In this document: piece after piece, positions 54,959-63,641 of the stretch
Layout of the letters: each line of letters starts with the position of its first letter
Position numbering within the stretch: position 1 is the first letter of the stretch
Assembly (NCBI GenBank): GCA_028285755.1
Contig: JANQOQ010000006.1
Coordinates: forward strand, 806,001-870,000
Source of the DNA: Puniceicoccaceae bacterium
GTDB lineage: Bacteria; Verrucomicrobiota; Verrucomicrobiia; Opitutales; JAFGAQ01
Direction: 5' to 3'
Length of the DNA stretch: 64,000 nucleotides
Position numbers and translations under genes: made by a program
Notes under the pieces: model-generated
What the model was told of the DNA's origin: nothing
Seen by the model: the letters and a program-made list of their open reading frames with translations, nothing else
The model's database searches: none

Positions 54959-55194
54959 TTCCAAATCATAATTTCACAAACAATACTCCTCAATTGGAGT
55001 CGAGTATTAGTGGATTCGAACGAGATCGAACTATCGACCTTTTCAATATCATTGAAGTATGCTTATTTTCCGTAGCATTGATAGTAAGCTCCTTACGAAT
55101 TATAAAAAAATAAGAAGTATATCTAGAAAATAATACTTTTGACGTTAAAAGCGACAAGACTGCAAATTCCGTAGTTGCCAAATAGATTGAGTCA
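54959..55194. other. Intergenic region after long repeat copy 2; tRNA-like fragment
   Basis: No gene is supported. GGATTCGAACGAGATCGAAC (55013-55032) shares CGAGATCGAAC with 36380-36390 and looks like a broken T-arm. The rest is AT-rich without recognisable structure. Confidence 0.35.
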
Positions 55195-56151
55195 TTACGT
55201 ATAAACACAGTTTTTTAGCTCACCGCGTAAAAATGATTCCAGGTTACCAACAGCCATCTGGATTAACCGTTTTCTGGAAGCTAAAGTAGCCCAAGCAATA
55301 TGCGGGGTGATGTAGCAATTTTTAGCATTGTATAATGGGCTTAGGTTTTGGGGAGGTTCTTCAGATAAAACATCAATGCCTGCCCCTCCAAGTCGATTTT
55401 CATTGAGTGCATTTGCCAGAGCTTGTTCGTCAATGAGCGGACCCCTTCCTGTATTTACCAAAAAGGCGGTCGCTTTCATTCGCTTCAATGTAATCTCATT
55501 AATAATGTGTTTAGTTTCTGAAGTTAGTGGACAGTGTAAACTGATAAAATCACTTTCCGTGAGGAGTTTATCCAAATCCAGCCACTTTACGCCCTCGGGA
55601 GGAATCTTATTTCGATTACGGACACACGCTATTACTTTCATGCCAAATGCCTGTGCCAGCTTTGCGGTCGTTTTACCTATATCCCCTAAACCAATTATGC
55701 CCATTGTCAGCCCGTTTAATTCAATCAACGGGTATTTCCAGTAGCAAAAGTCTTGAGCACGACCCCAATCACCGGAATGAACTCCATTACTATGCTCAGC
55801 TACTCTTTGAGTGTAATTCAGAATGTGTGCCATTACCATCTGCGAAACAGACATATTTCCATATCCTAAAACATTGCAGACTGGTATTTTCAATTTTCTA
55901 GCGGTCTGTATATCTATATTATTATAGCCAGTAGCCAAAACACCAATATACTTTAGCCTGCTCGTACAGCGCAAAGTATCACCACTAATAAGTGACTTAT
56001 TGGTAAAGAGGACATCCGCATCCCTGGAACGCTCTAAAATACTCTCCTCTGAACTTCTTTCATAAACCGTTAAATCTCCCAATTTTCTTAGCGATTGCCA
56101 GCTAAGATCTCCGGGGTTTGTTGTATAGCCATCCAAAACCACAATCTTCAT
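55195..56151 (-). CDS. D-isomer-specific 2-hydroxyacid dehydrogenase
   Basis: About 318 residues from the ATG at 56151; a TTG four codons upstream is less likely. It has the NAD-binding motif GIIGLGDIG, the catalytic Arg in NTGRGPLID, a Glu in GIDVLSEEPP and the His in ITPHIAWA. Family members reduce glyoxylate, hydroxypyruvate or similar oxo acids, or oxidise D-2-hydroxy acids. It is the last gene of a tight minus-strand operon that begins with an aldolase; the gap to the DUF1537 kinase is 15 bp. It probably reduces an aldol product or an oxo acid in a sugar-acid pathway; the substrate is not shown. Confidence 0.9.
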   Translation of the reverse strand: MKIVVLDGYTTNPGDLSWQSLRKLGDLTVYERSSEESILERSRDADVLFTNKSLISGDTLRCTSRLKYIGVLATGYNNIDIQTARKLKIPVCNVLGYGNMSVSQMVMAHILNYTQRVAEHSNGVHSGDWGRAQDFCYWKYPLIELNGLTMGIIGLGDIGKTTAKLAQAFGMKVIACVRNRNKIPPEGVKWLDLDKLLTESDFISLHCPLTSETKHIINEITLKRMKATAFLVNTGRGPLIDEQALANALNENRLGGAGIDVLSEEPPQNLSPLYNAKNCYITPHIAWATLASRKRLIQMAVGNLESFLRGELKNCVYT

Positions 56152-56166
56152 ACTATCATCCAATGA

Positions 56167-57576
56167 TTATTTGAATTCACTTTCATCGCGTCGTAGTGCT
56201 AAAATAATTTCGGCAAGTGAGTTTTCCTCACCCACATTTCCGGGAAAAACGATGTATGGCATCCCTGGGAATTTACTGTTTTTATCCAATTTCCAAATCG
56301 GAACGCCTGGCATAATCGCACCCAAAACCAGAGCCCGCTTAACATTAAGCGCATTGGTTGCAATGTCACTGGATGTAATGCCACCTTTTGCGATCAAATA
56401 TCTGGGCGTAGTCTTGAGTCCACTGATAATTGCCACAATGGATTCAGAGATTATGCTACCATAATTAAGGTCGCCCGCGTACTTCTTGTTCCTTTGCGTG
56501 TATAGTATGGTATCTGAGCCTTGCTCTAAAAAGCGATTCACCAAATTTGAACATCTCTCAATTTCAGTGCTACGACTAAAAGGGTCTATTAAATCATCAA
56601 TACTGACCTCCACGTACTTTATACCTTTTACACGAAGGGCTGACTTAAGTTGTAAAGTTGATTTTAACACGTAAGAACCTACAACTGTTAATCCTGCAGC
56701 CTCAAAAGAGCTGCATATCTCCTCTTTAAGCAGTAGTTTTCTGTCTTGAATTCCGGCGCGCACCTTGGCAAACGATGCTGCTGTTCTACAGATAAATCGT
56801 TTACCTGATCTTTCAGCCTCAATCAGTGCTTCAACGAAAATTTCCAAGTCCCTGTAATCTACAACGTTGAGGACAATGACCTTGTTGCCGCTAACCGACT
56901 TAAGGTAATCACGCACTTTCTTAGTACCTCCTAATCGTAAATCAGCCAGCGAAATGCTCAAGACTGACTGATAATCAACTTTCCCATTGGTTTTTTCCTC
57001 GACCCAATGTCGCAGGTCAGAGTTAGTATAGCCAAAGGTAGTATCTTTCGCAAACTCGGTATTGGAAACTGGAATCAGTTGATGCTTATCCAGCACATAG
57101 TGTATGTTATCAATGGTAAATCGTCCGCCTTCGATAAAAGCGGGTGCAATGATCGTTGCGTCTACTGATTGTTTCATCGTGGATGCTAAAGCATCCACTT
57201 CATCGGGATAGTGTCCCCTTAAGGTCGAATCTCCGCGACTCACAATGATGTAGTTCTTATCTCCCGCTGCTACGCGAAGATTATCCCCGATTTCAGTTGC
57301 GAGTTTAACTGCCTGCTCCGTATGCAAAGCCCTGGAATTGGTAAGGATATAAATAGCCGGGTAATCACTGTTAAAGACTGACTTGAGAAGATCCACCTCC
57401 CAGTTGGTAATCACAGGAATACCATGAACGGTCTGGGTGCCGGTGGGATCATCGTCCAGAACGAACACTTTGCTATTCGTTTTACGGATCGCAGTATTTA
57501 ACTGCTTGGGGTCGACCTTCTTAATATGATTCGGCAATCTTTGAAATGCCTCGGAAAGTTCAAGAGCTTTATTCAT
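56167..57576 (-). CDS. Four-carbon acid sugar kinase family protein (DUF1537)
   Basis: About 469 residues from the ATG at 57576. The N-domain has VFVLDDDPTGTQTVHG, AIYILTNSRAL, IVSRGDSTLRGHYPDE and APAFIEGGRFTI; the C-domain has the nucleotide-binding YLIAKGGITSSD and LGAIMPGVPIWKL. These are the signatures of the OtnK/DtnK family that phosphorylates erythronate, threonate or 3-oxo-tetronates. It is encoded 14 bp after the sulfatase and before the hydroxyacid dehydrogenase. The operon therefore seems to process an acidic sugar derivative with an ATP-dependent step; the exact acid cannot be inferred. Confidence 0.9.
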   Translation of the reverse strand: MNKALELSEAFQRLPNHIKKVDPKQLNTAIRKTNSKVFVLDDDPTGTQTVHGIPVITNWEVDLLKSVFNSDYPAIYILTNSRALHTEQAVKLATEIGDNLRVAAGDKNYIIVSRGDSTLRGHYPDEVDALASTMKQSVDATIIAPAFIEGGRFTIDNIHYVLDKHQLIPVSNTEFAKDTTFGYTNSDLRHWVEEKTNGKVDYQSVLSISLADLRLGGTKKVRDYLKSVSGNKVIVLNVVDYRDLEIFVEALIEAERSGKRFICRTAASFAKVRAGIQDRKLLLKEEICSSFEAAGLTVVGSYVLKSTLQLKSALRVKGIKYVEVSIDDLIDPFSRSTEIERCSNLVNRFLEQGSDTILYTQRNKKYAGDLNYGSIISESIVAIISGLKTTPRYLIAKGGITSSDIATNALNVKRALVLGAIMPGVPIWKLDKNSKFPGMPYIVFPGNVGEENSLAEIILALRRDESEFK

Positions 57577-57590
57577 CAATGCTGAAGGTA

Positions 57591-58979
57591 TTACTCTCTG
57601 TTAACTGGAAATCGAGCCTCTACAGATTGTAGGTAACTCAATAGCCTATCTTTAAGATCCTCGACTTCATTCGATAAGCGGCTGCTTAGATTGTTTTCTT
57701 CCGATAAGTCTTCACCCAAATTAAACAACTCAGATCGATCATCTTCATAATAGTAAATCAGTTTGTAATTCCCTTTTCTGATAGCTGATTGCGGGCAGGT
57801 ATCGTTCATGCGGGTATGGTAATAGGGGAAGTGCCATATAAGCTCGCGCTCTTCCCAGCGACTGTCAACTAGCCCTCTCAATATAGGCACAAGGCTTTCC
57901 CCGTCCAGATTATCTGAATAGCCCGATGTCGCACCCATAATTTCCTTAAATGTCCCAAATAAATCGGTTCCCGTTACAGGGATATCGGACGTGCTTCGGG
58001 CGTTAACAACTCCCGGCCATCGGACGATCATTGGTACCCGGATGCCCCCTTCGTAGAGCAGCCACTTTTCTCCCCGAAATGGGAGGTTATGCGTGAGGTC
58101 GGGTTGCCCTCCGTTATCTGAAGTAAAAATGACAAAGGTATTCTCGCCCAAGCCTGTAGACTCCAATGCTTCCAATAACAGTCCTATGTAGTGATCCAGT
58201 GTCTCTACCATGGCAGCAAAATGAATCTCCTTGCCTGTAGCAGATTCGCCCAGGCGCGACTTATATTTATCATAGAGCCACTTACATTTTGTGTGCGCGG
58301 GAGAGTGCACGTAATAGTGCGATACAAATAGCAAGAATGGTTTGTCGTGCTCCTGCTTCAAAAACCCAATTGCATTTTCAGTGAGCGCATCTTTTGGATA
58401 TTCGTTCTGTTGGTATTTGCCAAAACGCATTGGCCGAATTTCCCAGTAACTGTAGGGATGACTTCCCTTGTCAGCGCTTCCCGTTTCAAAACCCTGCTGC
58501 AACGGGCCATGGGTATTGCCCCACCCCAAGTGCTGATCTGTTTGCTGAGTTAAGTGCCACTTGCCAAACATGGCCGTATGGTATCCGGCATCCCTTGCCA
58601 TTTCAGCAAACGTAACCTCTTCGAGGGTCAAATCCTGGGTGATCGGTGGTTGAATCATTTGTGTATCGGGCGGATGCATATAGGAGTCATCCTTGGTAAC
58701 AAACTCAAAATGAAGTCTCGCCGTAGATTTACCTGTCAAGATTGACGCCCGCGAAGCGGAACAAATCGGTGCGGGGGCATAAGCATTTGTAAAACGCATG
58801 CCCTGTGACGCCAGTCGATCGATATGGGGAGTGTCTATATATTTATTCCCGTAACAACCGAGGTTGGACCATGCCATATCATCCACTAAAATCAGAACAA
58901 TATTAGGCTTATTACCGGCATAAATGACTATAACCTCCAGGCTGGCCGCTATTGTAAGTAGTGAAAGTATAGTACGCAT
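57591..58979 (-). CDS. Secreted sulfatase with CSASR active-site motif
   Basis: Start at the ATG 58979 gives 462 residues and a good signal peptide (MRTILSLLTIAASLEVIVIY); the longer frame would overlap the symporter gene. Sulfatase motifs are VLILVDDMAWSNLGCYG, CSASR (Cys73 in PICSASRASILTGK), MFGKWHL and FVIFTSDNGGQPD. This is a C-x-A-x-R type. It lies in an operon with a sodium symporter, DUF1537 kinase, cupin and aldolase, so it probably removes sulfate from the acidic sugar the operon uses. Both C-x-A-x-R sulfatases (here and 18136) sit in different modules. Confidence 0.88.
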   Translation of the reverse strand: MRTILSLLTIAASLEVIVIYAGNKPNIVLILVDDMAWSNLGCYGNKYIDTPHIDRLASQGMRFTNAYAPAPICSASRASILTGKSTARLHFEFVTKDDSYMHPPDTQMIQPPITQDLTLEEVTFAEMARDAGYHTAMFGKWHLTQQTDQHLGWGNTHGPLQQGFETGSADKGSHPYSYWEIRPMRFGKYQQNEYPKDALTENAIGFLKQEHDKPFLLFVSHYYVHSPAHTKCKWLYDKYKSRLGESATGKEIHFAAMVETLDHYIGLLLEALESTGLGENTFVIFTSDNGGQPDLTHNLPFRGEKWLLYEGGIRVPMIVRWPGVVNARSTSDIPVTGTDLFGTFKEIMGATSGYSDNLDGESLVPILRGLVDSRWEERELIWHFPYYHTRMNDTCPQSAIRKGNYKLIYYYEDDRSELFNLGEDLSEENNLSSRLSNEVEDLKDRLLSYLQSVEARFPVNRE

Positions 58980-58993
58980 TATAACGGCCAAAG

Positions 58994-60586
58994 CTATGAA
59001 TCTCTTTTTACAATGTTTTTCCACAGCCATTGATCAACGTCTGGATTTTTGTGATTGAAAATCATACTAAGCCCGTAACCGAGCAGTATGGTGATCGTGA
59101 AGGCGATTGTTGCGGGCCATAATATACCCACCGCAAGGTGATCTAAGCCAAACTTATCTGCAAACACTGTTAAAAACCCCATCACAGCACCTATTAAACC
59201 TGCCACTAAAACAGCTGGAGTGTTCGCTGAACGGGTAAACATTCCCAGTACAAAGACCCCAAACAGAGGCCCGGCAAACATATTGATAAGCTTGGCGGCT
59301 ATTGTGAAAATATCACCCATCCTGCCCACGTAGCAGGCAAGCACCGTAATCATAGTTCCCAAAATCAGGGTGCTGATTCGCGCTATTTTCAACTTGGCCA
59401 AACGTTGCTCAGCGGTTAAGCTTTCATCATTGAGATTGTGCTTTTTGAGATGACCGCGTGTATAAAAATCATTGAGAATCGCCGTTACACACGAATTGAC
59501 TCCCGAATCCAGACTGGACATTGAAGCCCCGTAAATCGCAGCAAGCATGAGACCCGCCATGCCAACCGGCATTATGTTCGCTATAAAATAGGGAAAGATG
59601 TGATCATTTCTCAAAGTATCCGGAAATGCATAATGGGAAGATACGGCAAACAACGACACTCCAATTGTAGTCACCGCCAATACATAGAAACAGTAGGCGA
59701 AGCAATTGCACTGAAAACCCAGTTGACTCGTCTTCAGTGAAGTGGCCGTCAAATAACGCTGTACCATAACCTGATCCACACAATAGTTACCCATCTTCTG
59801 TATCGTGTAAGTAATAATCAGTGCCATCATCGTAATATCGGTAAATAGATAGAGTTCCATTTTGCCGAATAACCCCGCATCCGACCACCCCTCAACCTCA
59901 GCAAACATGCGCGTCATATTTGCCTCACTAAGCACACTCCAAAACTCGGGGATCCCACCCGGTATAGCGAGAATGATGACAACTACTGCGACAATCATAC
60001 TACTGAACATCACGATCGAGTGGATCAAATCTCCCCACATCACTGCTTTTACTCCGCCCAAAGAGGTATTAATGGTACCCAGTATGCCCAGGAAAATTAC
60101 CGACGGAATTAAGGGTATCGCCCCATCACTCACAATGTTCAAAGTCAGGGAGGGTACATATATCACCAACGACATCCAGGTAATACGCCACATGATGAAA
60201 ATTGCGCTGGCCAGCAACCGAACCGAGAGCCCAAAACGTTTTTCCAAATATTCATACGCCGTATAAACATTGAGTTTATGATAGAACGGCATAAATACAT
60301 GCATTACCACTGGGTATGACAGAGGAATGGCAAGTATCATCCACAGCATGATTATGCCATACTTAACTGCAGCCGCCGGAAATGACATATAACCGACTGC
60401 ACTGGTCAAGGTTGCCATGAGGGAAAATCCCACCGTAAGCCAGCCCATGCTCTTGCCCGCAAGCATATAATCCTTAGTCGATTTCTGCTTTTTGAATAGA
60501 TATAGCCCGATACCCAGCATGCTTGCCACGTAGCATACCGCTATCACTATATCGACAACCCCGAGTCCCATATTTTCTGTCAGCAT
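58994..60586 (-). CDS. Sodium:solute symporter (SSS family)
   Basis: The 530-residue protein has about 14 membrane segments and SSS features: KSTKDYMLAGKSMGWLTVGF, TSAVGYMSFPAAAVKYG, SLGGVKAVMWGDLIHSIVMF and GASMSSLDSGVNSCVTAILN. It should import the sugar acid or sugar processed by the operon with sodium. It is separated from the cupin gene by 4 bp and from the sulfatase by 14 bp. The first Met gives the family's usual N-terminus (VDIVIAVCYVASMLGIG). Confidence 0.92.
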   Translation of the reverse strand: MLTENMGLGVVDIVIAVCYVASMLGIGLYLFKKQKSTKDYMLAGKSMGWLTVGFSLMATLTSAVGYMSFPAAAVKYGIIMLWMILAIPLSYPVVMHVFMPFYHKLNVYTAYEYLEKRFGLSVRLLASAIFIMWRITWMSLVIYVPSLTLNIVSDGAIPLIPSVIFLGILGTINTSLGGVKAVMWGDLIHSIVMFSSMIVAVVVIILAIPGGIPEFWSVLSEANMTRMFAEVEGWSDAGLFGKMELYLFTDITMMALIITYTIQKMGNYCVDQVMVQRYLTATSLKTSQLGFQCNCFAYCFYVLAVTTIGVSLFAVSSHYAFPDTLRNDHIFPYFIANIMPVGMAGLMLAAIYGASMSSLDSGVNSCVTAILNDFYTRGHLKKHNLNDESLTAEQRLAKLKIARISTLILGTMITVLACYVGRMGDIFTIAAKLINMFAGPLFGVFVLGMFTRSANTPAVLVAGLIGAVMGFLTVFADKFGLDHLAVGILWPATIAFTITILLGYGLSMIFNHKNPDVDQWLWKNIVKRDS

Positions 60587-60590
60587 ATTC

Positions 60591-60968
60591 TTACTGAATT
60601 TCTTCAGGCCGTATATTGTCTACCTGCCCATAAAAAAAGATAATATCCACAAAACCACCTTCACCATATTCAAAGACATGCCACTCAAGCTCGGGAATGT
60701 GAAGAATCATGCCTGCCTCAAGCATGACAGTCTCACCCAGTTTGTCTTTCTCAGGCCCCATGCGAACCCAACCGTTCTGAGCATTCAGTATATATACAAT
60801 CTCCTCAGCATGATGATGCGGTTCCATCGGACCACTTTGTGTAGAATAATGGCCAAAGCCCATAGTCATTTTTCCACTTACTGAGGCACCGTCCTTTCCC
60901 ACAGCCTTTTGGATGATACGCCCAGGTAACCGAAGTTTATCCAGGTTTTTTCTCAGGGTAATATGCAT
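60591..60968 (-). CDS. Small cupin-domain protein
   Basis: The 125-residue protein has one cupin domain with GPMEPHHHAEEIVYIL (His51-53, Glu55/56) and the second motif MILHIPELEWHVFEY (His97), consistent with a metal site. Cupins of this size act as isomerases, mutarotase-like enzymes or sugar sensors, or as ulosonate/keto-acid dioxygenase-like proteins. It lies between the aldolase (14 bp) and the symporter (4 bp). A role in converting the imported sugar acid is likely; the reaction is not determinable. Confidence 0.8.
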   Translation of the reverse strand: MHITLRKNLDKLRLPGRIIQKAVGKDGASVSGKMTMGFGHYSTQSGPMEPHHHAEEIVYILNAQNGWVRMGPEKDKLGETVMLEAGMILHIPELEWHVFEYGEGGFVDIIFFYGQVDNIRPEEIQ

Positions 60969-60981
60969 TTAACAGGGGTAT

Positions 60982-61812
60982 TTATATATTGATATCTAAC
61001 TTTTGACCGCCGATTGCGCCTGAAGCGGCTGACTCACTTAATTGGGCCTTCTGATGAATCCGTTTTAAATCACTCTGGATCGATGCCGCAAAACTTCTCA
61101 GATCACTGCTATGAATTATCAAATTCATACCCTCCTTGATCCAGTCTATTTCTAGGTCAATATCACCCCAAAAGTGAATTCCCGCACTTTTGCCATACTG
61201 CTTGGATTTTTCGATTACCTTAGTAACTGCCTGCTTAAAGAGTGGATTTCCGTAATCTTCGGGAATGCCTAAATTGATCGATAAATCATGAGGTCCGATA
61301 ACCACCCCATCCAGCTCCGCAACGCTCAGGATTTCATCGAGCCGTGAAATGGCCGGCTCACTCTCAATATTCACGATGAGCGCATGACTGGATTTGCTTT
61401 CCAGATATGCACGGGACGCAGGTGAGATCGTATCTTCGCCATTCAGGAGCCTCGTGAGCTTTTCTCCCTTTAAAGGTTTATATTTTACTGCTCCAGCTAG
61501 CGTTCTGACTTCTTCGACACTCTCCACATAAGGTGCTATAATTCCTGCCGCTCCGCCGTCTAAAACCCTGCAGGCTTCATAAGCATCGGGCTCGGAAATC
61601 CTTACGATGGGTGCTAAGCCAATACCCTCGTAGGTATTGCACATACACGAAAGTTCATGCCGATCTATTGAAGTATGCTCTGTGTCAATAAAGACAAAGT
61701 CCAAACCCAGTTGGCTAACCGCCTTCGGCCAGCGTGTTGCCTGAGAGACAATTAAAGTTCCAAATATCTGCCTTCGTTCTCGAAGCGCGGTAGTCAATTC
61801 AATCGCATTCAT
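60982..61812 (-). CDS. HpcH/HpaI family aldolase, first gene of the operon
   Basis: About 276 residues from the ATG at 61812 (MNAIELTTALRERRQIFG, the family-typical N-terminus). An earlier in-frame ATG at 61860 would start directly beside the operator-like palindrome. Features: FGTLIVSQATRWPKAVSQLG, GLDFVFIDTEHTSIDRHE, GGAAGIIAPYVE, LIVNIESEPAI and VVIGPHDLSINLG, with metal-binding Glu and Asp. It would split a 2-keto-3-deoxy sugar acid to pyruvate and an aldehyde. Related to 46442-47230. The operon continues through cupin, symporter, sulfatase, DUF1537 kinase and 2-hydroxyacid dehydrogenase. Confidence 0.88.
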   Translation of the reverse strand: MNAIELTTALRERRQIFGTLIVSQATRWPKAVSQLGLDFVFIDTEHTSIDRHELSCMCNTYEGIGLAPIVRISEPDAYEACRVLDGGAAGIIAPYVESVEEVRTLAGAVKYKPLKGEKLTRLLNGEDTISPASRAYLESKSSHALIVNIESEPAISRLDEILSVAELDGVVIGPHDLSINLGIPEDYGNPLFKQAVTKVIEKSKQYGKSAGIHFWGDIDLEIDWIKEGMNLIIHSSDLRSFAASIQSDLKRIHQKAQLSESAASGAIGGQKLDINI

Positions 61813-61864
61813 TATGATTTCACAAAAACCATCTTCGCTTTCTAAATAATCGATTGTCAATAAA

Positions 61865-61877
61865 TTATCGATAATAT
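61865..61877. promoter_or_regulatory. Candidate GntR/FCD operator upstream of the aldolase operon
   Basis: TTATCGATAATAT contains the 10-bp perfect palindrome TTATCGATAA. The same 13-mer occurs in reverse complement at 63599-63611. It lies 53 bp upstream of the aldolase start and 78 bp upstream of the regulator start at 61955. Confidence 0.65.
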
Positions 61878-61954
61878 TTTAATTAAACTTAACCTTGTGC
61901 AATTCGTATATCTATGTTAACAAATCAAATCTTAGAGTTACATATATTAGTGTT

Positions 61955-62665
61955 ATGTTAGTTAAACCCATTACCCTGGAAAGCCGGGGCCAAGAGCCCA
62001 TAAAACCCAAGAAACCCAGAAAAGTTGCCAGACATAAACTCAGGGATAAAATGGTTAATATGATCGTAGACGGGAAGATTACCCCGGGAGAACGACTGGT
62101 ACAATCTAACCTTGCGAAGAAGTTTAAAGTTTCACAAAGCCTCATCCGGGAGACCTTATTGGACTTGCAAGTCTACGGACTGGTAGAGACTATTGATAAT
62201 CGGGGCATCTTTGTCAGGAAATTTGATGCCAAAACATTGCTTGAAATGATAGATGTGCGTGAGTTGCTGGAAGGTCAGGCCGCACGCCAGGCTTGTGAAT
62301 TCATCCAGGATGCTGACATTGAAGAGCTTAATGGGTTTTTAGATGCCATGTATCAGGCAGCTGACGAAGGAGACCATGTGAAAAGGGCAGAAATCGATCG
62401 TCAGTTTCATGACCGCATCAATTTTCTCTCCGGCAACTATACGATACACTCACTCGCTCAGCAGTTTCGCCTATTTAGCAAAGTGATCTGGACAGATACC
62501 CCATCGGATGTGCTTCGCTCTCACCATGAGCCGATTATGAATGCCCTGAGGCAAAGAGATCCGAACGCTGCTGAAACGGCAGCTCGCAATGCCGTGAAGA
62601 GTTTAAAAAAGCGTGTGCAGGTAAAGCTCGCCGAAGGCGGAGAAGGTATTTATTGGCTTAGGTAG
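61955..62665 (+). CDS. GntR family regulator, FCD subfamily
   Basis: About 236 residues from the ATG at 61955; an upstream in-frame TTG extension covers the operator region and is unlikely. A GntR winged helix (LRDKMVNMIVDGKITPGERL, SNLAKKFKVSQSLIRETLLD, GLVETIDNRGIFV) is followed by the all-helical FCD domain (MIDVRELLEGQAARQAC, EIDRQFHDRINFLSGN, RSHHEPIMNALRQRD with metal-binding His). FCD regulators sense organic acids or sugar acids. It is divergent from the aldolase operon and convergent with the lyase gene, with a 16-bp overlap at the end. Confidence 0.92.
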   Translation: MLVKPITLESRGQEPIKPKKPRKVARHKLRDKMVNMIVDGKITPGERLVQSNLAKKFKVSQSLIRETLLDLQVYGLVETIDNRGIFVRKFDAKTLLEMIDVRELLEGQAARQACEFIQDADIEELNGFLDAMYQAADEGDHVKRAEIDRQFHDRINFLSGNYTIHSLAQQFRLFSKVIWTDTPSDVLRSHHEPIMNALRQRDPNAAETAARNAVKSLKKRVQVKLAEGGEGIYWLR

Positions 62666-63573
62666 TCCATAGCCCCAGTTTCGTACAACTGCTTTTCCAA
62701 CTCAATTTCCTCATTTCGTGAAAGCGCACGTATTGGCAGGCGTACGGGCCCGAAATCTTTTCCAATCATTTTCATCACAGCTTTCTTGGCGGCAAGCGGA
62801 GGCCATTTACCGCATCCATAAATGTCAAACATGGCAATTGCGATATCTGTAAAAAACAGCGCCTGCTGCTGGTCATGATTCTTAAATGCCAAGATCAATT
62901 TGCTGAATAAAGGTGCAAACGCATTATACGAACTACCTACCGCAGCCGTCGCACCAAAAACTAGTCCTGAATGGAGAATTTCATCCCTGCCGAACAGTAT
63001 ATTAAGATGGCCTTCGCTCACATTCAAAAGGCATCTGAATGTAGCAATATTTGCGTCCGTAAATTTAATTCCTGCAAAATTGGGGATGCTTTCACGTGCT
63101 AGTCGCACAAACTCAACTGGCGAAAAATCAACCCCGGTGAGCAGCGGAAAATGATAATAGTAAAAGTGTAAATCTGGGGCGCTATCTGCAATATCATGGC
63201 AAATGGTCATGAGCTCTTGAATAGACGATGGTTTAAAAAAACTGGGAGCGCAGGCGGCAATTGCCCACGCACCATTTTTCCTCGCATGGCGCGCGAGCTC
63301 TTTCGCTGCTTCCAATGAATTATGCCCCACATGTACAAAGACCTTAAAACCTTGCGGACAAAGCGCGCACCATTTTTCAGCAATCCATTTGCGCTCCCGG
63401 ACACTCAATGAAGCTCCCTCCCCTGTTGTGCCACAAACAAATGCTCCATTAACCCCATTTCGAATTAAACGCTCGGCCTCCCCCTCGATCATAGTTAAAT
63501 TCAGGGTGTAATCTTGTTTAAAAGGAGTAAACGGCGCAGCTATGAGCCCTTCAATGACGTGATGTTTCAACAT
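62650..63573 (-). CDS. Dihydrodipicolinate synthase/N-acetylneuraminate lyase family aldolase
   Basis: The 307-residue protein has GTTGEG (49-54), LHFYYYHFPLLTGV with the catalytic Tyr (about 140) and GIKFTD with the Schiff-base Lys170. FYYYHFP-type motifs occur in N-acetylneuraminate lyases (animal NPL has FYYYHIP), while true DapA usually has YNVP. It therefore probably splits N-acetylneuraminate or a related nine-carbon or hexonic 2-oxo acid into pyruvate and a sugar. It is divergent from a sialidase-like lipoprotein at 63642, which supports a sialic-acid or sugar-acid use. Its end overlaps the GntR gene by 16 bp in convergent orientation. Confidence 0.88.
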   Translation of the reverse strand: MLKHHVIEGLIAAPFTPFKQDYTLNLTMIEGEAERLIRNGVNGAFVCGTTGEGASLSVRERKWIAEKWCALCPQGFKVFVHVGHNSLEAAKELARHARKNGAWAIAACAPSFFKPSSIQELMTICHDIADSAPDLHFYYYHFPLLTGVDFSPVEFVRLARESIPNFAGIKFTDANIATFRCLLNVSEGHLNILFGRDEILHSGLVFGATAAVGSSYNAFAPLFSKLILAFKNHDQQQALFFTDIAIAMFDIYGCGKWPPLAAKKAVMKMIGKDFGPVRLPIRALSRNEEIELEKQLYETGAMDYLSQ

Positions 63574-63584
63574 TTTTAACTTGT

Positions 63585-63611
63585 TTATCGTTAATATTAT
63601 ATTATCGATAA
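63585..63611. promoter_or_regulatory. Two candidate GntR/FCD operator sites between the lyase and sialidase genes
   Basis: Site one, TTATCGTTAATATT (63585-63598), differs at one base from 61865-61878. Site two (63599-63611) is the exact reverse complement of the 13-mer at 61865. They sit in the 68-bp gap between the divergent starts at 63573 and 63642. Confidence 0.6.
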
Positions 63612-63641
63612 ATTATAAACATCAATATCAAAAATTTAACC

